A DNA stretch of 64,000 nt, taken from positions 1,994,297 to 2,058,296 of the forward strand of contig NW_002060951.1 in assembly GCF_000150275.1 (NCBI RefSeq), read 5' to 3'. Of the stretch, positions 1 to 10,826 are shown piece by piece. Position numbers and translations under genes: made by a program. Each line of letters begins with the position of its first letter. Position 1 is the first letter of the stretch. The notes under the pieces were generated by a model that worked only from the letters and a program-made list of their open reading frames with translations, ran no database searches and was not told where the DNA came from. The stretch comes from Trichoplax adhaerens. Lineage: Eukaryota > Placozoa > Uniplacotomia > Trichoplacea > Trichoplacidae.

Positions 1-3000
1 CCTAATGAGCTATATCCAGCAAAATTCAGTGACTATAACGTGCTATGTTCGAAGTTTAAAATAACTACCGTGAATTTGAAAAGGTAAATGTGTGATCCTA
101 TCAAAGAGAAATTGAGTAACTATTCCATATTATGCATGTAGTAAAACAACCTTAAATCAATCTAAAATTATGACCGAGTCATCGATTTATTGACCGGGAA
201 AGTATAAATTTTTAGCGATGATTCTACCACCAATTGGCTCTATATTATTAAATTTTCAAATATTTTTGTGTAATAAATAAGAGTAAACCTTCTATCATAG
301 CTTGAGCATCAGTTACCGGCCAGTGCTTATTGTTATTTTAGCATATAGTAATGACTTTCGCTAGCAGTAGTTTTATTAATCAGATAGCGGCAAGGATAGC
401 TATAAATAAGAAATTATCAAGTATTACATGTGAGTTTTTTCGTAGCTCGATAAATTTTTTTGTTCTCGCTGTTTTTGTATATTGGAGACTCAATTTCGAT
501 TTTTATTATTCAGTATTTGCAGTATTCGATAAGATTAACAATTTTGCTATTGTTCTAAAGAATTTCTCATTACCTTCATTGATATCTTTTACAAATGTTA
601 TGAAAGAATTTGGGTGACATCAATAATAGTAATAGCCATTGTAAGATCACGAATTCAATTTTAGCCTAATTCTATCACTTTCAAATTGTAAGCATTTACC
701 TACAAATTTGTAATATATAATCCGTTGAAATAGAAGTAAAATTATCATCGATTAGTAGAATTTACAAGTATTGTTCGTACCTTTAAAATTTAATATACTC
801 ATGGCCAATTTTATACGACTGTAAAATATTTTTCATGCCATAAAGAAATTAGTGAATTTGCGATGGATGTACTATATAAGGACAACGTGTACGTTTCATT
901 TAATTTCTAAATATCAGAGTGCATTCATTGTCAATAATTTTTATGCTAGATATTCTGGAACAATAAAGCAGCAGATACGAATACAGCAATTCTGCCTACA
1001 CGTTGAGTACTTTAGAATATTTTACTACTACGTGAGCGAAAGCGTTTGCAACATGAATGCAGCAGTCCAATTTTGCATACACGCTAAAATAAAAATGCTT
1101 GTTCTAGGGAAATGGTACGGTGTATTATGTGGCTATTCAGAATAAACTAGGTTATGGAGTGGCATCGTAATAGTCATTATTTAACTTCCGGAAAACGAGT
1201 TGATAAAATCTTATTTCATATATCATTATGATTTAGACAAATCAGGTTTTGGTCTATCGTGAAAAGATGAAGTTTCCACTTTACAGCGAGCACTCAAAAT
1301 CATTTACTGGTGAATTTAGATCATCTTCGTTAAGTAAGCCGATTACTCCTCTATCACATTTTGACAGATAAGACTAAGCCTTTGCTCTAAATTTAGGTAT
1401 ACGATTTTGCGGAAGACTTTAATCTTTAGCTATGGATTTTAGTCTATCATGAGTGATAGAGGAGAAGGGCTTAATGTATCATCCGTTAAGTCACAAATTT
1501 AACCCAACTAGATCACTAGGCAGAATCAGCAGTAATCAGCAGTTTACTGTTAGAGCATTTTTAGGCGTTGTAATTGCTTCTTGCAAAGTAGAAAGCCAAT
1601 AATTTGAGAATTTTAATATATTTTACTTGCTATGTGCTATAGAGCTCTATAACCTCCTCCATATAAGTTTATGTGATAAGAAACACTGTTATGTAGAATT
1701 TTCCACTATTGACAGTTATCATATGTTAGTTCAATACTAATAAAATAATTAGTTTGTTTGTTCGTTTACTACTGCATTATGTGTATCTTTAGGGTGTAGA
1801 AAGCGCTTTAGATATGCGCTAAAGTTTAAGCACTATCACACTATATAGTATAAGTGTTTTGAATACAATCGTATATAACTTTTCCCATTGCTTGTCGACA
1901 TCTATTCCTTTCGAGACGATTCACAACCATTACTTTCTCGTATGTACGAGTACAGCATATACATAAGTAGCGGCGCCTAGCCACATTATTTTAAGACAAA
2001 GTGTATGCCAACATTTTTATATTGATATATCTTACATGCTCAGAAATTGCCGAACACCACTCGTATACGACTGTTTTTAGCGATTTGAAACTCATAGGTA
2101 GTAACAAAAGGTAAGACAAAAAATTAGAACCTCAATGTCAACAATTTGTTATATAACTAATGTAGTGAGTTACTCAAGTGGTAACGTTATTTTTAGTGTT
2201 ATAAGCAGAAAAAAAGTTATACAATTACTTCAAATTATTATGACTAACTCTGACTTAATACCGTAAGAAATCTAAAACTTCTGAAGCTTAGTTACTTGGA
2301 ATAATTATTTGGTTTCGATAAAAAGAAATGACTGCATACTCATATCTTATTAACGGTTTTTGATCTACACTAAGTGGATCTCCAGAATACAATTTACTAC
2401 TTAGGGAAATGGTATATACGCCGTATCTCTTAGTTCATGGAAAAGAAAAGATATGGTCTCATTTGCAGTCTACGTCGTAAATGATAACAAAATTTTAGTC
2501 TTTTAGATTCTTAATTTGGTCAACATTCCTCGTTCCATACAATACCTTATATTATACCCTCGATTGTGATTGAAAATGGATAATGAGATAATTTCGATGA
2601 TATAAGAGTAAATTTACTAACAATGTATCTCCTACTTTTTTCTAATTTCTTTAAATATTTTAAAAATCTTCAAAGTAGATCAATTTTATCAAATAAATAA
2701 TGTGATGGTTCATATTGATCTCTAAAATGGTCAATTTATAAATAGTTTCTGATCTTTCACGTGTATAGAATTTAATAATACAGCTAACCGCATTTATCTG
2801 ATCGGGTTTAGTTCAAGAGATAATTAGTATTACATTAGTCACGTTATCATTAAATGTAGTAAAATTGGTAATCCTTGCACTCAAATGAATCGATCAATCT
2901 TTTACAACTATACATAGCAAGATAAAGAGTAATTAGATTAAACTTATAGACGATCTTCTCTCTATTATGATGCCCAATAATGAATCTCAATAGTGCTGTT

Positions 3001-3322
3001 ACTATAATCCCAAGGATCAGAAGTAGTTATTAAGCAAAAGATAAAACTAAGTTCTCTAGCTGTGACCGTCTTACAAATAATTGAATTCCCTAAGTATAAG
3101 TTTCAAATCAAATGACAGTACTTCAATTCTTACTTCAAAAATATCTGTATTTATTTGAAATAAAATTGATAAGTAAAATAGATATAACGTCTGAATTATA
3201 ATGGCATGTTGCTGATGTGGACGAATATTTTAATGGCGGTCAAGTCATAATGCAGCATTTGTGAATATTTTGATTACACTATGAAAATGTAACTAAAATG
3301 AGAAATAATTTTTTTGGCTTAC
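1..3322. other. AT-rich non-coding stretch, no gene recognised
   Basis: I see only short chance ORFs here: 351-617 and 852-1145 on the plus strand have the Phe/Ile/Tyr-rich composition expected of random AT-rich sequence and no family motif. The stretch could hold downstream exons or the 3'UTR of the minus-strand signal-peptide exon at 3323-3526, but I could not place one. Confidence 0.5.
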
Positions 3323-3526
3323 CTTAAATAAATTTCCTACAGTCTTTAAAACACTACCCATTGGTGAATAATACCCTTGGATTTTCGAAGAAGTTAACAT
3401 TGGATCAGAATTCGTTGTAGGCGAGCTTTTGATCGAAATCGTTGCTGCGGTGAATTGTTTACAAGATATTGTAGGTAAAATGATCATTGCCATAAAAATT
3501 AAGAATATTATCTTATCGCAAATCAT
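3323..3526 (-). CDS. Candidate first exon of a secreted or membrane protein (signal peptide)
   Basis: An ATG at 3526 opens 68 codons that begin with a classical signal peptide: a short charged start (MICDK), then a hydrophobic core (IIFLIFMAMIILPTIS) and a small residue/Cys near position 22 suitable for cleavage. The remainder is Ser/Thr-rich with no recognised domain. The exon ends in a consensus donor (minus strand AAG|GTAAGC at 3322-3317) in phase 0; reading through the donor adds only nine codons to a stop at 3293, so a spliced continuation at lower coordinates is likely. I could not find the next exon. The family is unknown. It could be a secreted peptide precursor or the start of a type I membrane protein. 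A random ORF is possible, but signal peptide plus perfect donor is more than chance usually offers. Confidence 0.45.
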
Positions 3527-6500
3527 ATTACTACAATCAAGAAAAAGCGGTAACTTTTGATGTAGAAAGGAAAAGGAAGCAAGTAAGTAAAATTGATAAA
3601 ATTATTTTGTAGGTGTTATTGACTAAAACTGCAAAATGCACATATTAGGCAAATATGTAAAAAGAAGCTGTAATGGCGCCTGGTGAGCGGCCAATAATAA
3701 ATACCGTAATAAATAATCTAATAATGGCAACTGCGATCAAATAAGTATAAAAATCGAACCCAAGCACAAGGCATTGATAGATACGGTAATTGATCAATAA
3801 ATCTACTTTATACAATACAGTACACCGACAATACGCAAGTCTAAGGCTAGTTCTGTTATTTTCAATCTCTTTTTTCCCTTCCTCTCTCTTTCGCTACTAT
3901 TCTGTCTAACTATTGTCTAATACGCTCATACCTAAAACAACCTCTACTCTTTAATACAGTTTGGTTTCTTTTATTTAGCAAATAGCTATTTTGCTCGTGT
4001 ATAAGAATAATCTTAGAGATAACATTAATAAAAGATAGATAAACAAAGAGATGATATCCTCCAATGTTGTTTGAATATCTTGCAATGACGGCAAGATGAA
4101 ATTATTGACATTACTGGAATGTAATGGTCATATGATCGATTAAAAGGTCAAGGTATTGATCCAATGTAGGCAAGATAATTAAATAGTATAATAGATCGAC
4201 AGTTACAACAGCAAGTCTAATTTCAAAAATAGATTTATTAATAATGCGACTTTGAAAGGGTTAACCTGATTTATCAATACGGTTATGCTGTTGAGTAATA
4301 GTTACGATTGTTAAAGTTATACCAATAAACGGACTTTATTGATTATACGTCTTATGAAAAGTTCGCCCTATTGATAGCCGTTTATCTCATCTAGTTGATC
4401 ATTTTCTCAAAGTTAAACGTATTATGACTATTGATTCTATGGCATTCCATACTTAGATATACATAAATTGCTCTTGTACCAGCATTTCGGGATTAGATTC
4501 ACATCTCGTATTTACGACGATTAATCCCTTTGTTGATTTTAGTTTTTTCAAGCCTTTTGTTGACTACTTTCATGACCCAGTGGTAAGATGACGAAACTAG
4601 GATGCACTACTACTTTATTACCATTGCTGTCGCAGGAAGACTAAACTCAAAATTAATTATTTTTGTAAATTTGCTGTAACTTTTTCTCTTTTTCTTGTCA
4701 AAAACAAGCTTTATTTTAATTTAGTTGTTTTTACCATTCAGTTCCGTATTGACTAATCTCATGATATCGACGATGAAACTTTTAACAAATAATACTAAAG
4801 CTATTGCAGCTCTAAAACGATAATCGTAATTCTAAAAATGATCCAATATTCACCTTCTTAAAATAAACCATAGTCTTCTATGATACCGAACTCTTTTTTG
4901 CTATTTCAAATTGATTAGATAATATAATAATCACTAGGATAACTCGTGATATCAGTGCAAGAGATGGAGTATAGCATGTAAGATAGAAAGGTCTTTTATC
5001 TACTGTGAATACTTATTTAAGTTTATTTACAGTAGTCAACATTGTGCATTCATTCTTTAATTAGAGCTGAAGAGATTTTAATTTATTTCTTGATTGACAG
5101 GAGCTAGTAAATTCTTGATTATCTCAAAAGTTGAATAAAGAACCTTGTTAAGGATAGAACGATATCATAAATCTCGAAAACAAAATAAAATCTTGAACAG
5201 AAGTAGTTTATAAACTCAACGATATCAAATTAACTGATGTTTGATGGTAATACTCACCCTTTTGCGATTACATTGTATCTCTATCGGATCAAACATTAAT
5301 AAGAATTATTTTATGCGTGATTAGGATTATATGGCTCATTTATTATTTGACATAATGAAACTGTCAGCATTTTATTTGGAAAACAAAGGCACTTGCTAAG
5401 CGTTACAAAAATATTACTACTGGAAAATTTAAATCATTTAAAAAGGACCCAAACATCAACACACTTCAATTAAAAATACATACTCAATTTATACCTCTAA
5501 TATTATCAGGATATTATACTTAGCGTAATACTTTATTGATTAAAATGATGGTTTCCAATTTTTGAGTAGCTTTACGGGTATTTATGCTATATATGTATAC
5601 TGTATGCATACTCATATATTTTAATAATAAGAAATGCAAGCGTCGACGAAGAATTTAAAATAAGTATTTTAGCTAGCAAGAAATTCAATTCAATTGCTAT
5701 AATAACTTATACTCCAAGAGGAAAGGAAGCTAATGTGAGAAAATATTTCTATTAGTGTATTATAATTTGCTTTGCTACATGAAATAATTTCAACCTCTAT
5801 AACGACAGAAGTTTGTGGTGGCCCGCATTGTTAGTTATTACTATTATTATTAATTTATTTGATTGTCATAGTAAAGATTTCAAATCTCTAAAGGAAGGAA
5901 AACTAATGTCGAAAGTTATTTCTATTATTAAAAATTTATAATTAAATCTAATTCACTTCTCTCGACCCATTATAATGTTTAATAAACTATCTATAGTTTT
6001 TTAGAATATTCTGTCATGAGAAAAAACACTACCTGTAACACTACCTGTAATACTGTAAAAAGGTTATAATATGTCAAATTTTGACCTACTATTTACCTTT
6101 ACACATCGTGACAGATCGATAATATTACTGAGAAAGATATCTTAGATTTCTGAAAGATATACTTGTGCTGGTAATATTATCATAATATATAAATATATTA
6201 ATATCAGATCTATCCTCCCATCGTACATTATTATCCCTGCATATCTATAATATCTACTCCAACGCGAGTGCAAGTGTAAGACTTTAGCTTTCTTTAATTT
6301 ATAAAAATTTTCAAAATAGACAAAACATTATACAGCAAGCTGTAGATTTAGAGCATAAAAGTGTTATAAACTAGGTGTACTGATTTATAATTATAGCATA
6401 CAACCGCAGATCGAGTGTACTATCTGAACTATTTTGTATTCATCCTATTTACAATTGGTAAAACCGTTACTGTAGAATATAAATACCGAATTAATAGCAT

Positions 6501-7424
6501 CCTTATGTAATTGATGCTTTATTTGCAAATTTACAAGCGAGTCATCTACAGAATAAGGAAATGTTTACGATAAATATGGTAGACATCTCCTTACATCGGT
6601 GACGATGGTCAAGATTTCATTAAAAAAAATATTCCATTAAAATCATAGTTGACTATCGATTGATAGCAGATTTATAGGTACTACTGGGTGATGTTTGTGT
6701 AATAATCATAAAGTAGTTTATATTTAACTGCAAAGAAATAGATACTTCTACGTAAGGAAAAATAATATAATATTGATAAGTATATACTGTATTAGTAGTG
6801 CTAATTCATGACACCTGGAAGATAATAAAGGAAATTATTCCATAATATACCTAGTGAGAATTGGTTGACTAGTGGGATACAAAGACTATGATGGAATAAG
6901 TATAGAAAAGCGTGAATTCTTCATTAGCTGTAAGCAACAGATTTAAATAGTAGTTGCTACATTCAGATTTTACTAGCAATATGTACGTAAGATGGAATGG
7001 CTGGAATAGAATTTTGCAAAGCAATTTAAATTCCTGTTATGACTAGTCTATCCTGTAGGAGTAAGTTTTAATTTTAATTTTACTGAAATATCATTATTGC
7101 TGAACACAGTGTTATCGGAATATATTTTTCCTTTATACATTCGTTCCTTGACGTATATTAAATGGCGTAAGGGATATTTTTAATAACATTGAATCTTAAA
7201 GTCTTTTTGGGCTTTTAGTTTCACAATCAATGATTGCATTATTCGATTTAATTTCTTGACGAACCCAACAACACCGTTCTATAGCTAATTAAGTCAACTC
7301 CATTACAGATTTAATCTGACGTATGATTGCTAGGAGCTCGCTGTGCTATTGTTCTTTTGAACCAATGTATTGCGTAATGGTGGACTACAACAATTAATTA
7401 GAGGAAGTTATACGTGCTGATAAT

Positions 7425-7685
7425 TTGCTCCTACATTATTCAGGGATCATCTCACAGAAGGTATTAGATGTTACCATATTCGGTATTACGTTAAGTTTTG
7501 TTGATCTAGTGGTCATTACTATAATTATTTATCCAATATATAAATTTAAGAATTTTCCCAAGTTTCAATGTATGACCACAGTTATACCGAGTACTCAATT
7601 GGCAAGGTCATGTTTCATGGCTACCATGCTTTATGAACTCTATAATATTAGCTGTACATCAAATCATCACGCTGTGAAAGTTTAA
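7425..7685 (+). pseudogene. Possible degenerate 7TM-receptor fragment
   Basis: This 86-codon ORF has one clear hydrophobic helix (ITLSFVDLVVITIIIYPIY) with an Asp inside the helix and a Pro at its end, as in TM2 of rhodopsin-class GPCRs. About 25 residues later a Cys is followed by an aromatic/hydrophobic stretch containing NISCT at the spacing of TM3. The expected DRY motif is replaced by a stop codon, and no TM1 or later helices are intact. It may be a decayed receptor gene. Equally, it may be a chance hydrophobic ORF, because AT-rich DNA readily encodes Phe/Ile/Leu/Tyr. Confidence 0.22.
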
Positions 7686-8109
7686 TTTGACCAATGATCA
7701 TGTCCATTTCTTCTTACAAATGGATCAAAAGCTGCGATAATTCTACAGGGATAATTTTAAAATTAAACCTGGCCGTTTACAATAGATTAGAAGTAAAATG
7801 GTAACTGTAAAACGAGGTAGAAAACTTTCATATCCATTTATTGCTTGTTGTAAGATAATAATCCAGGTAAGACTGAAGAGATCATTTTGATTTACCTTCG
7901 AAAGTAGCAATTGAAGCAAAATTTTGCATGGTTTTGAGCAATAATCAACTTCGTGATAAAAAAAAATGAAGCAGATGGAAGAGTCCAGCTGATACTGGGG
8001 ATAGAGCTAGACAGAAAACTTTTGTGTTATGTGGCAAATTTCTAAGCGTAAATTTTGTTCACGATTACATCAACGACTATCTATCAGAGCTATTCCATAT
8101 CGTCATTGT

Positions 8110-8900
8110 TCTTAAAGTAGGGAATAGGATGAGAAAAGCGCAGTTATAAACGTAACGCATTAAAACATCGATATTAATCCTATCATCCTGATATGTTTCC
8201 GACTAGTAGTATTTTATACGAGTAGTATGTACGATTTTGTAATGAATGCTAATAAACTCTTTTAGTTATTTATATATTTACTTACATAACTTGTTTAATC
8301 TACAGTAGCGAAGGAAAACATTTAATTATACTATCAAAAATAGCCTTCATGAGAGAAAAAGAGCACGTTGTTATAGCGCAACTGATTAAATTCTTAATAA
8401 ATTTTATGTAACATATTATCAAAAGAATCAGTTTAAAGTTCATCACCCTGGCATAATTCCAACTAGTAGTATTTTTCATGATCAGTTTATATGATTTTGC
8501 AATAGATGTTAAGAGATAGTATGAATACTAAAAACTTATCTAAAATCGATACTCCATGAAGCTACAATTCATCTTTCATCTTAATTATACTATGTTAGCG
8601 TGATTACGGGTAAAATCCGATTTATGTAAAGCCATGTACAGTATATTGGTGTTTAAATTTGGTTTTCATAAATATTATCACACGTACTACGAGTAAGAAT
8701 ACTATATATACTACATAGTGTATAGTATATTCGAATCATATGTTGTAGACTTATAGTTATTCTTTTATTCATTCCATAGACAGTAGTAACGAAATTATGC
8801 ATTAAAAAGCTTCCATGATAGAATGGAGTTAATATAAATCTGAACTGGTCGCTACAAACTCGTTATACTGTAAAAGGATACGTGATGAATTACCCGGCAT
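8110..8900. repeat. Diverged direct repeats (about three copies)
   Basis: A segment near 8179-8250 (ATCATCCTGATATG then ACTAGTAGTATTTT then GATTTTGTAATGAATG) recurs near 8442-8512 with the same order of blocks and many substitutions. A second module (TTAGTTATT, then ACAGTAGCGAA, then CCTTCATGAGAGAA) at about 8263-8355 recurs at about 8755-8826. Unit length is a few hundred bases, with visible similarity of perhaps 65-75% by eye. No ORF or terminal structure is associated with it. Confidence 0.4.
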
Positions 8901-9112
8901 ATTATTTAGCGTCAATTGAGTATTGTATACTGTATAGATGTGAGGGAGTGCAGACTCCGTGAGTTAGTCGTAGCTTTAGTGTGATTAATTAATTAAGATT
9001 TTTATTTGTTGTTGATAATCTTTATTAATTGATATAGACGGTCGGCTATACAAATCTATATATTTTTTAGGACTATTTATCTAAGTTGTCACCGGGTACG
9101 GCCGAGCCAGGG

Positions 9113-9149
9113 TATATAAAGCCCGGTGTTGTCGTTAGTTAGTTCAGTC
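9113..9149 (+). promoter_or_regulatory. TATA box plus initiator inside the putative LTR
   Basis: TATATAAA at 9113-9120 is followed 31 bp after its start by TCAGTC at 9144-9149, which matches the animal initiator consensus TCAKTY. Both lie in a locally GC-richer segment containing the paired CCGGG/CCCGG words. The spacing is that of an RNA polymerase II core promoter reading rightwards. Confidence 0.5.
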
Positions 9150-9202
9150 GATGCTTGGTGGTGTAGTTGGAGTAGTCTTGGATGACAAGACTACTTTCGC
9201 CG

Positions 9203-9208
9203 AATAAA
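9203..9208 (+). terminator. Poly(A) signal of the putative LTR
   Basis: AATAAA lies 8 bp downstream of the 10-bp hairpin at 9171-9195 and about 55 bp before the 3' edge of the element, the normal place for the R/U5 polyadenylation signal of an LTR. Confidence 0.45.
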
Positions 9209-9858
9209 CGATTTTAAAAAGAGACTTCAAGTCTAGTCTACGTGTAACCCGTTTAGGGTCACATTTGGCTGTTTGTAGCCTTAGTACTGACGCTCATTTT
9301 TTAGAGACCCAGGTTTGCTTGTCGTGAGTTGAAGGCGACAATATATCAGTTGAAGTTAATTTCGCTTAGAACGTAGCTGACAGATGTCAAAGAATTAGTA
9401 TCTAATTACTAGATTAATGAATTGTATAATTATCAGCGATAATGAAGCTTGATTACAGCTAGTCATTGAATAGAATAATAGTCGTCAATTTGAGCGAAAA
9501 TCGGAATATTTTTTTGAATTACAAAGGAACAATTCTTGATAGGAATACTATGCGTTATAAGGTGTAGCGCAATCGTAGTACAGTGCATTGATTTTCATGT
9601 CCATGGCCAATTTGAGTGACAAGTATTGTTGGAAGTACCACCATTTTTCAGTATAGGAGTGATTCATGAATTTGATTCATTTCGTTATGACTAAAGTATC
9701 GATTTTAATAACTATAGCGCAGGCCTAAAGATGGCAATCTTTGCATTTGAAGCAATATTTTTCACTACATAATAAACGCTGTCTTAATCGACCGAAACTT
9801 TGCTACATAAGTTGAATCGTTTCAGTCAAGAATTTAAGGGAGCAAATATGTTCTTGAC

Positions 9859-9871
9859 GGGGGGGGGGGGG
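9859..9871 (+). repeat. Homopolymer of 13 G
   Basis: A run of 13 consecutive G, directly followed by CCC, sits in DNA that is otherwise about two-thirds A+T. Such a run can form quadruplex structures and is prone to length errors in sequencing. It lies between the putative LTR and the 188-bp tandem duplication. Confidence 0.85.
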
Positions 9872-9967
9872 CCCAGTGGTGTTAAGCCAGCGTAGTCATG
9901 GTCTATTCCATAGGCTATCTGATATGGATTGTATTACGAATTAATTATCAGATGTCGAGTATTTACT

Positions 9968-10344
9968 TCATCCAGTGGGTAAAAGATTCTTCTTCAACTG
10001 CATATTAAAGGCTTACCGTGGTCAGTACCATCACGGTGATAGAAGCAGTGCGTTAAAGTGCAATACTCTTACAACCGTTTTGAAAGCACCGTAAGCTAGT
10101 CATTAATGAATTCACTAATTACAGTAGATGGTATGATGAATTAATATAGCAGTAATCATCCAGTGGGTAAAAGATTCTTCTTCAACTGCATATTAAAGGT
10201 TTACCGTGGTCAGTACCATCACGGTGATAGAAGCAGTGCGTTAAAGTGCAATACTCTTACAACCGTTTTGAAAGCACCGTAAGCTAGTCATTAATGAATT
10301 CACTAATTACAGTAAATGGTATACTGAATTAATATAGCAGTAAT
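9968..10344. repeat. Tandem duplication, two copies of a 188-bp unit
   Basis: Copy 1 (9968-10155) and copy 2 (10156-10344) are nearly identical. I count about four to five differences, for example GGCTTACC versus GGTTTACC and TAGATGGTATGATG versus TAAATGGTATACTG. Each copy contains an inverted repeat (ACCGTGGT ... ACCATCACGGT) that can fold into a hairpin, and a palindromic CATTAATGAATTC segment. The unit has no long ORF. Its length is close to a nucleosome repeat. The position, about 480 bp upstream of the HIP1 start codon, means it may overlap that gene's 5' regulatory region. Confidence 0.9.
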
Positions 10345-10621
10345 GCTAGCCTCTTATTTGTTGACAGTCAACATGCGCTCACAGGTTAGTTCAGGATGGA
10401 GTGCAGCAGCCATCACGTCCAACAAATTATTCAGAATTGTGCAAGCGCATTGCATTGCACCCATTGGCGGTATGACCCCAGTACGGTACGTACTCGTAGC
10501 GCCTGACACCTTTGGTGTAACCCAGCTGCTCTTCTTGATGGTTATTGTGCAAACATCAAGCATTCCTGAGTTTCCATTGTTTCTGTACAGTGTACAGTGT
10601 ACAGTACAGTGGACAGACTAG
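10345..10621. other. GC-richer block upstream of HIP1, open in both strands
   Basis: This block is visibly less AT-rich than its surroundings. It is open for 92 codons on the plus strand (10343-10621) and 69 codons on the minus strand (10354-10563). A consensus-like donor (CT|GTGAGC) would end a minus-strand exon near 10384. I recognise no protein in either reading. It ends in a short run of TACAG/TGTACAGT motifs (10588-10616). It may be promoter or 5'UTR of HIP1, or the first exon of a divergent gene. Confidence 0.35.
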
Positions 10622-10826
10622 TGAGTCACGACTGCACGCACATTGACCTCAAGTCTTTTTTCTCCTACCCTTCGTACTTAACCAATGTACGACATTCTTT
10701 TCGGCCATCAATCTTATTGACGTAGGAATAAAATCGACTCTGTACGTGTGTATTGCAAAGTTGGCCATTGCTCTCCTTCTTCGACTAAAACATCAAGTTC
10801 ATTTCAAAAGTTTCTCTTTGGTAGTT

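Larger units (their letters stand above)
3527..8938. other. AT-rich intergenic stretch
   Basis: No gene with splice support was found. The stretch holds two diverged direct repeats: one pair at about 5711-5766 and 5886-5943, sharing an ATTTCTATTA-type core, and a set at about 8110-8900. It also holds one weak transmembrane-rich ORF at 7425-7685. Confidence 0.45.
8939..9264 (+). mobile_element. Probable solo LTR (or 5' LTR remnant) of an LTR retrotransposon
   Basis: The 326-bp segment starts TGTGA and ends TCACA, a perfect 5-bp terminal inverted repeat of the TG...CA type. Inside, in the right order and spacing, are a TATA box (TATATAAA, 9113-9120), an initiator-like TTCAGTC about 30 bp downstream (9143-9149), a 10-bp perfect hairpin (9171-9180 with 9186-9195, loop GATGA) and a polyadenylation signal AATAAA (9203-9208). 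Promoter, then hairpin, then poly(A) signal within 100 bp is the R-region architecture of LTRs. A TGG follows shortly after the 3' end, as in a tRNA primer-binding site. I see no second LTR, no gag/pol, and no clear target-site duplication, so this would be a solo or truncated copy. A compact gene promoter is the alternative. Confidence 0.5.

Noticed and set aside
9968-10344. 188-bp duplication as a CRISPR-like or RNA gene array
   Set aside because: Only two adjacent copies, no spacers, eukaryotic context, and no recognisable tRNA, snRNA or rRNA signature.
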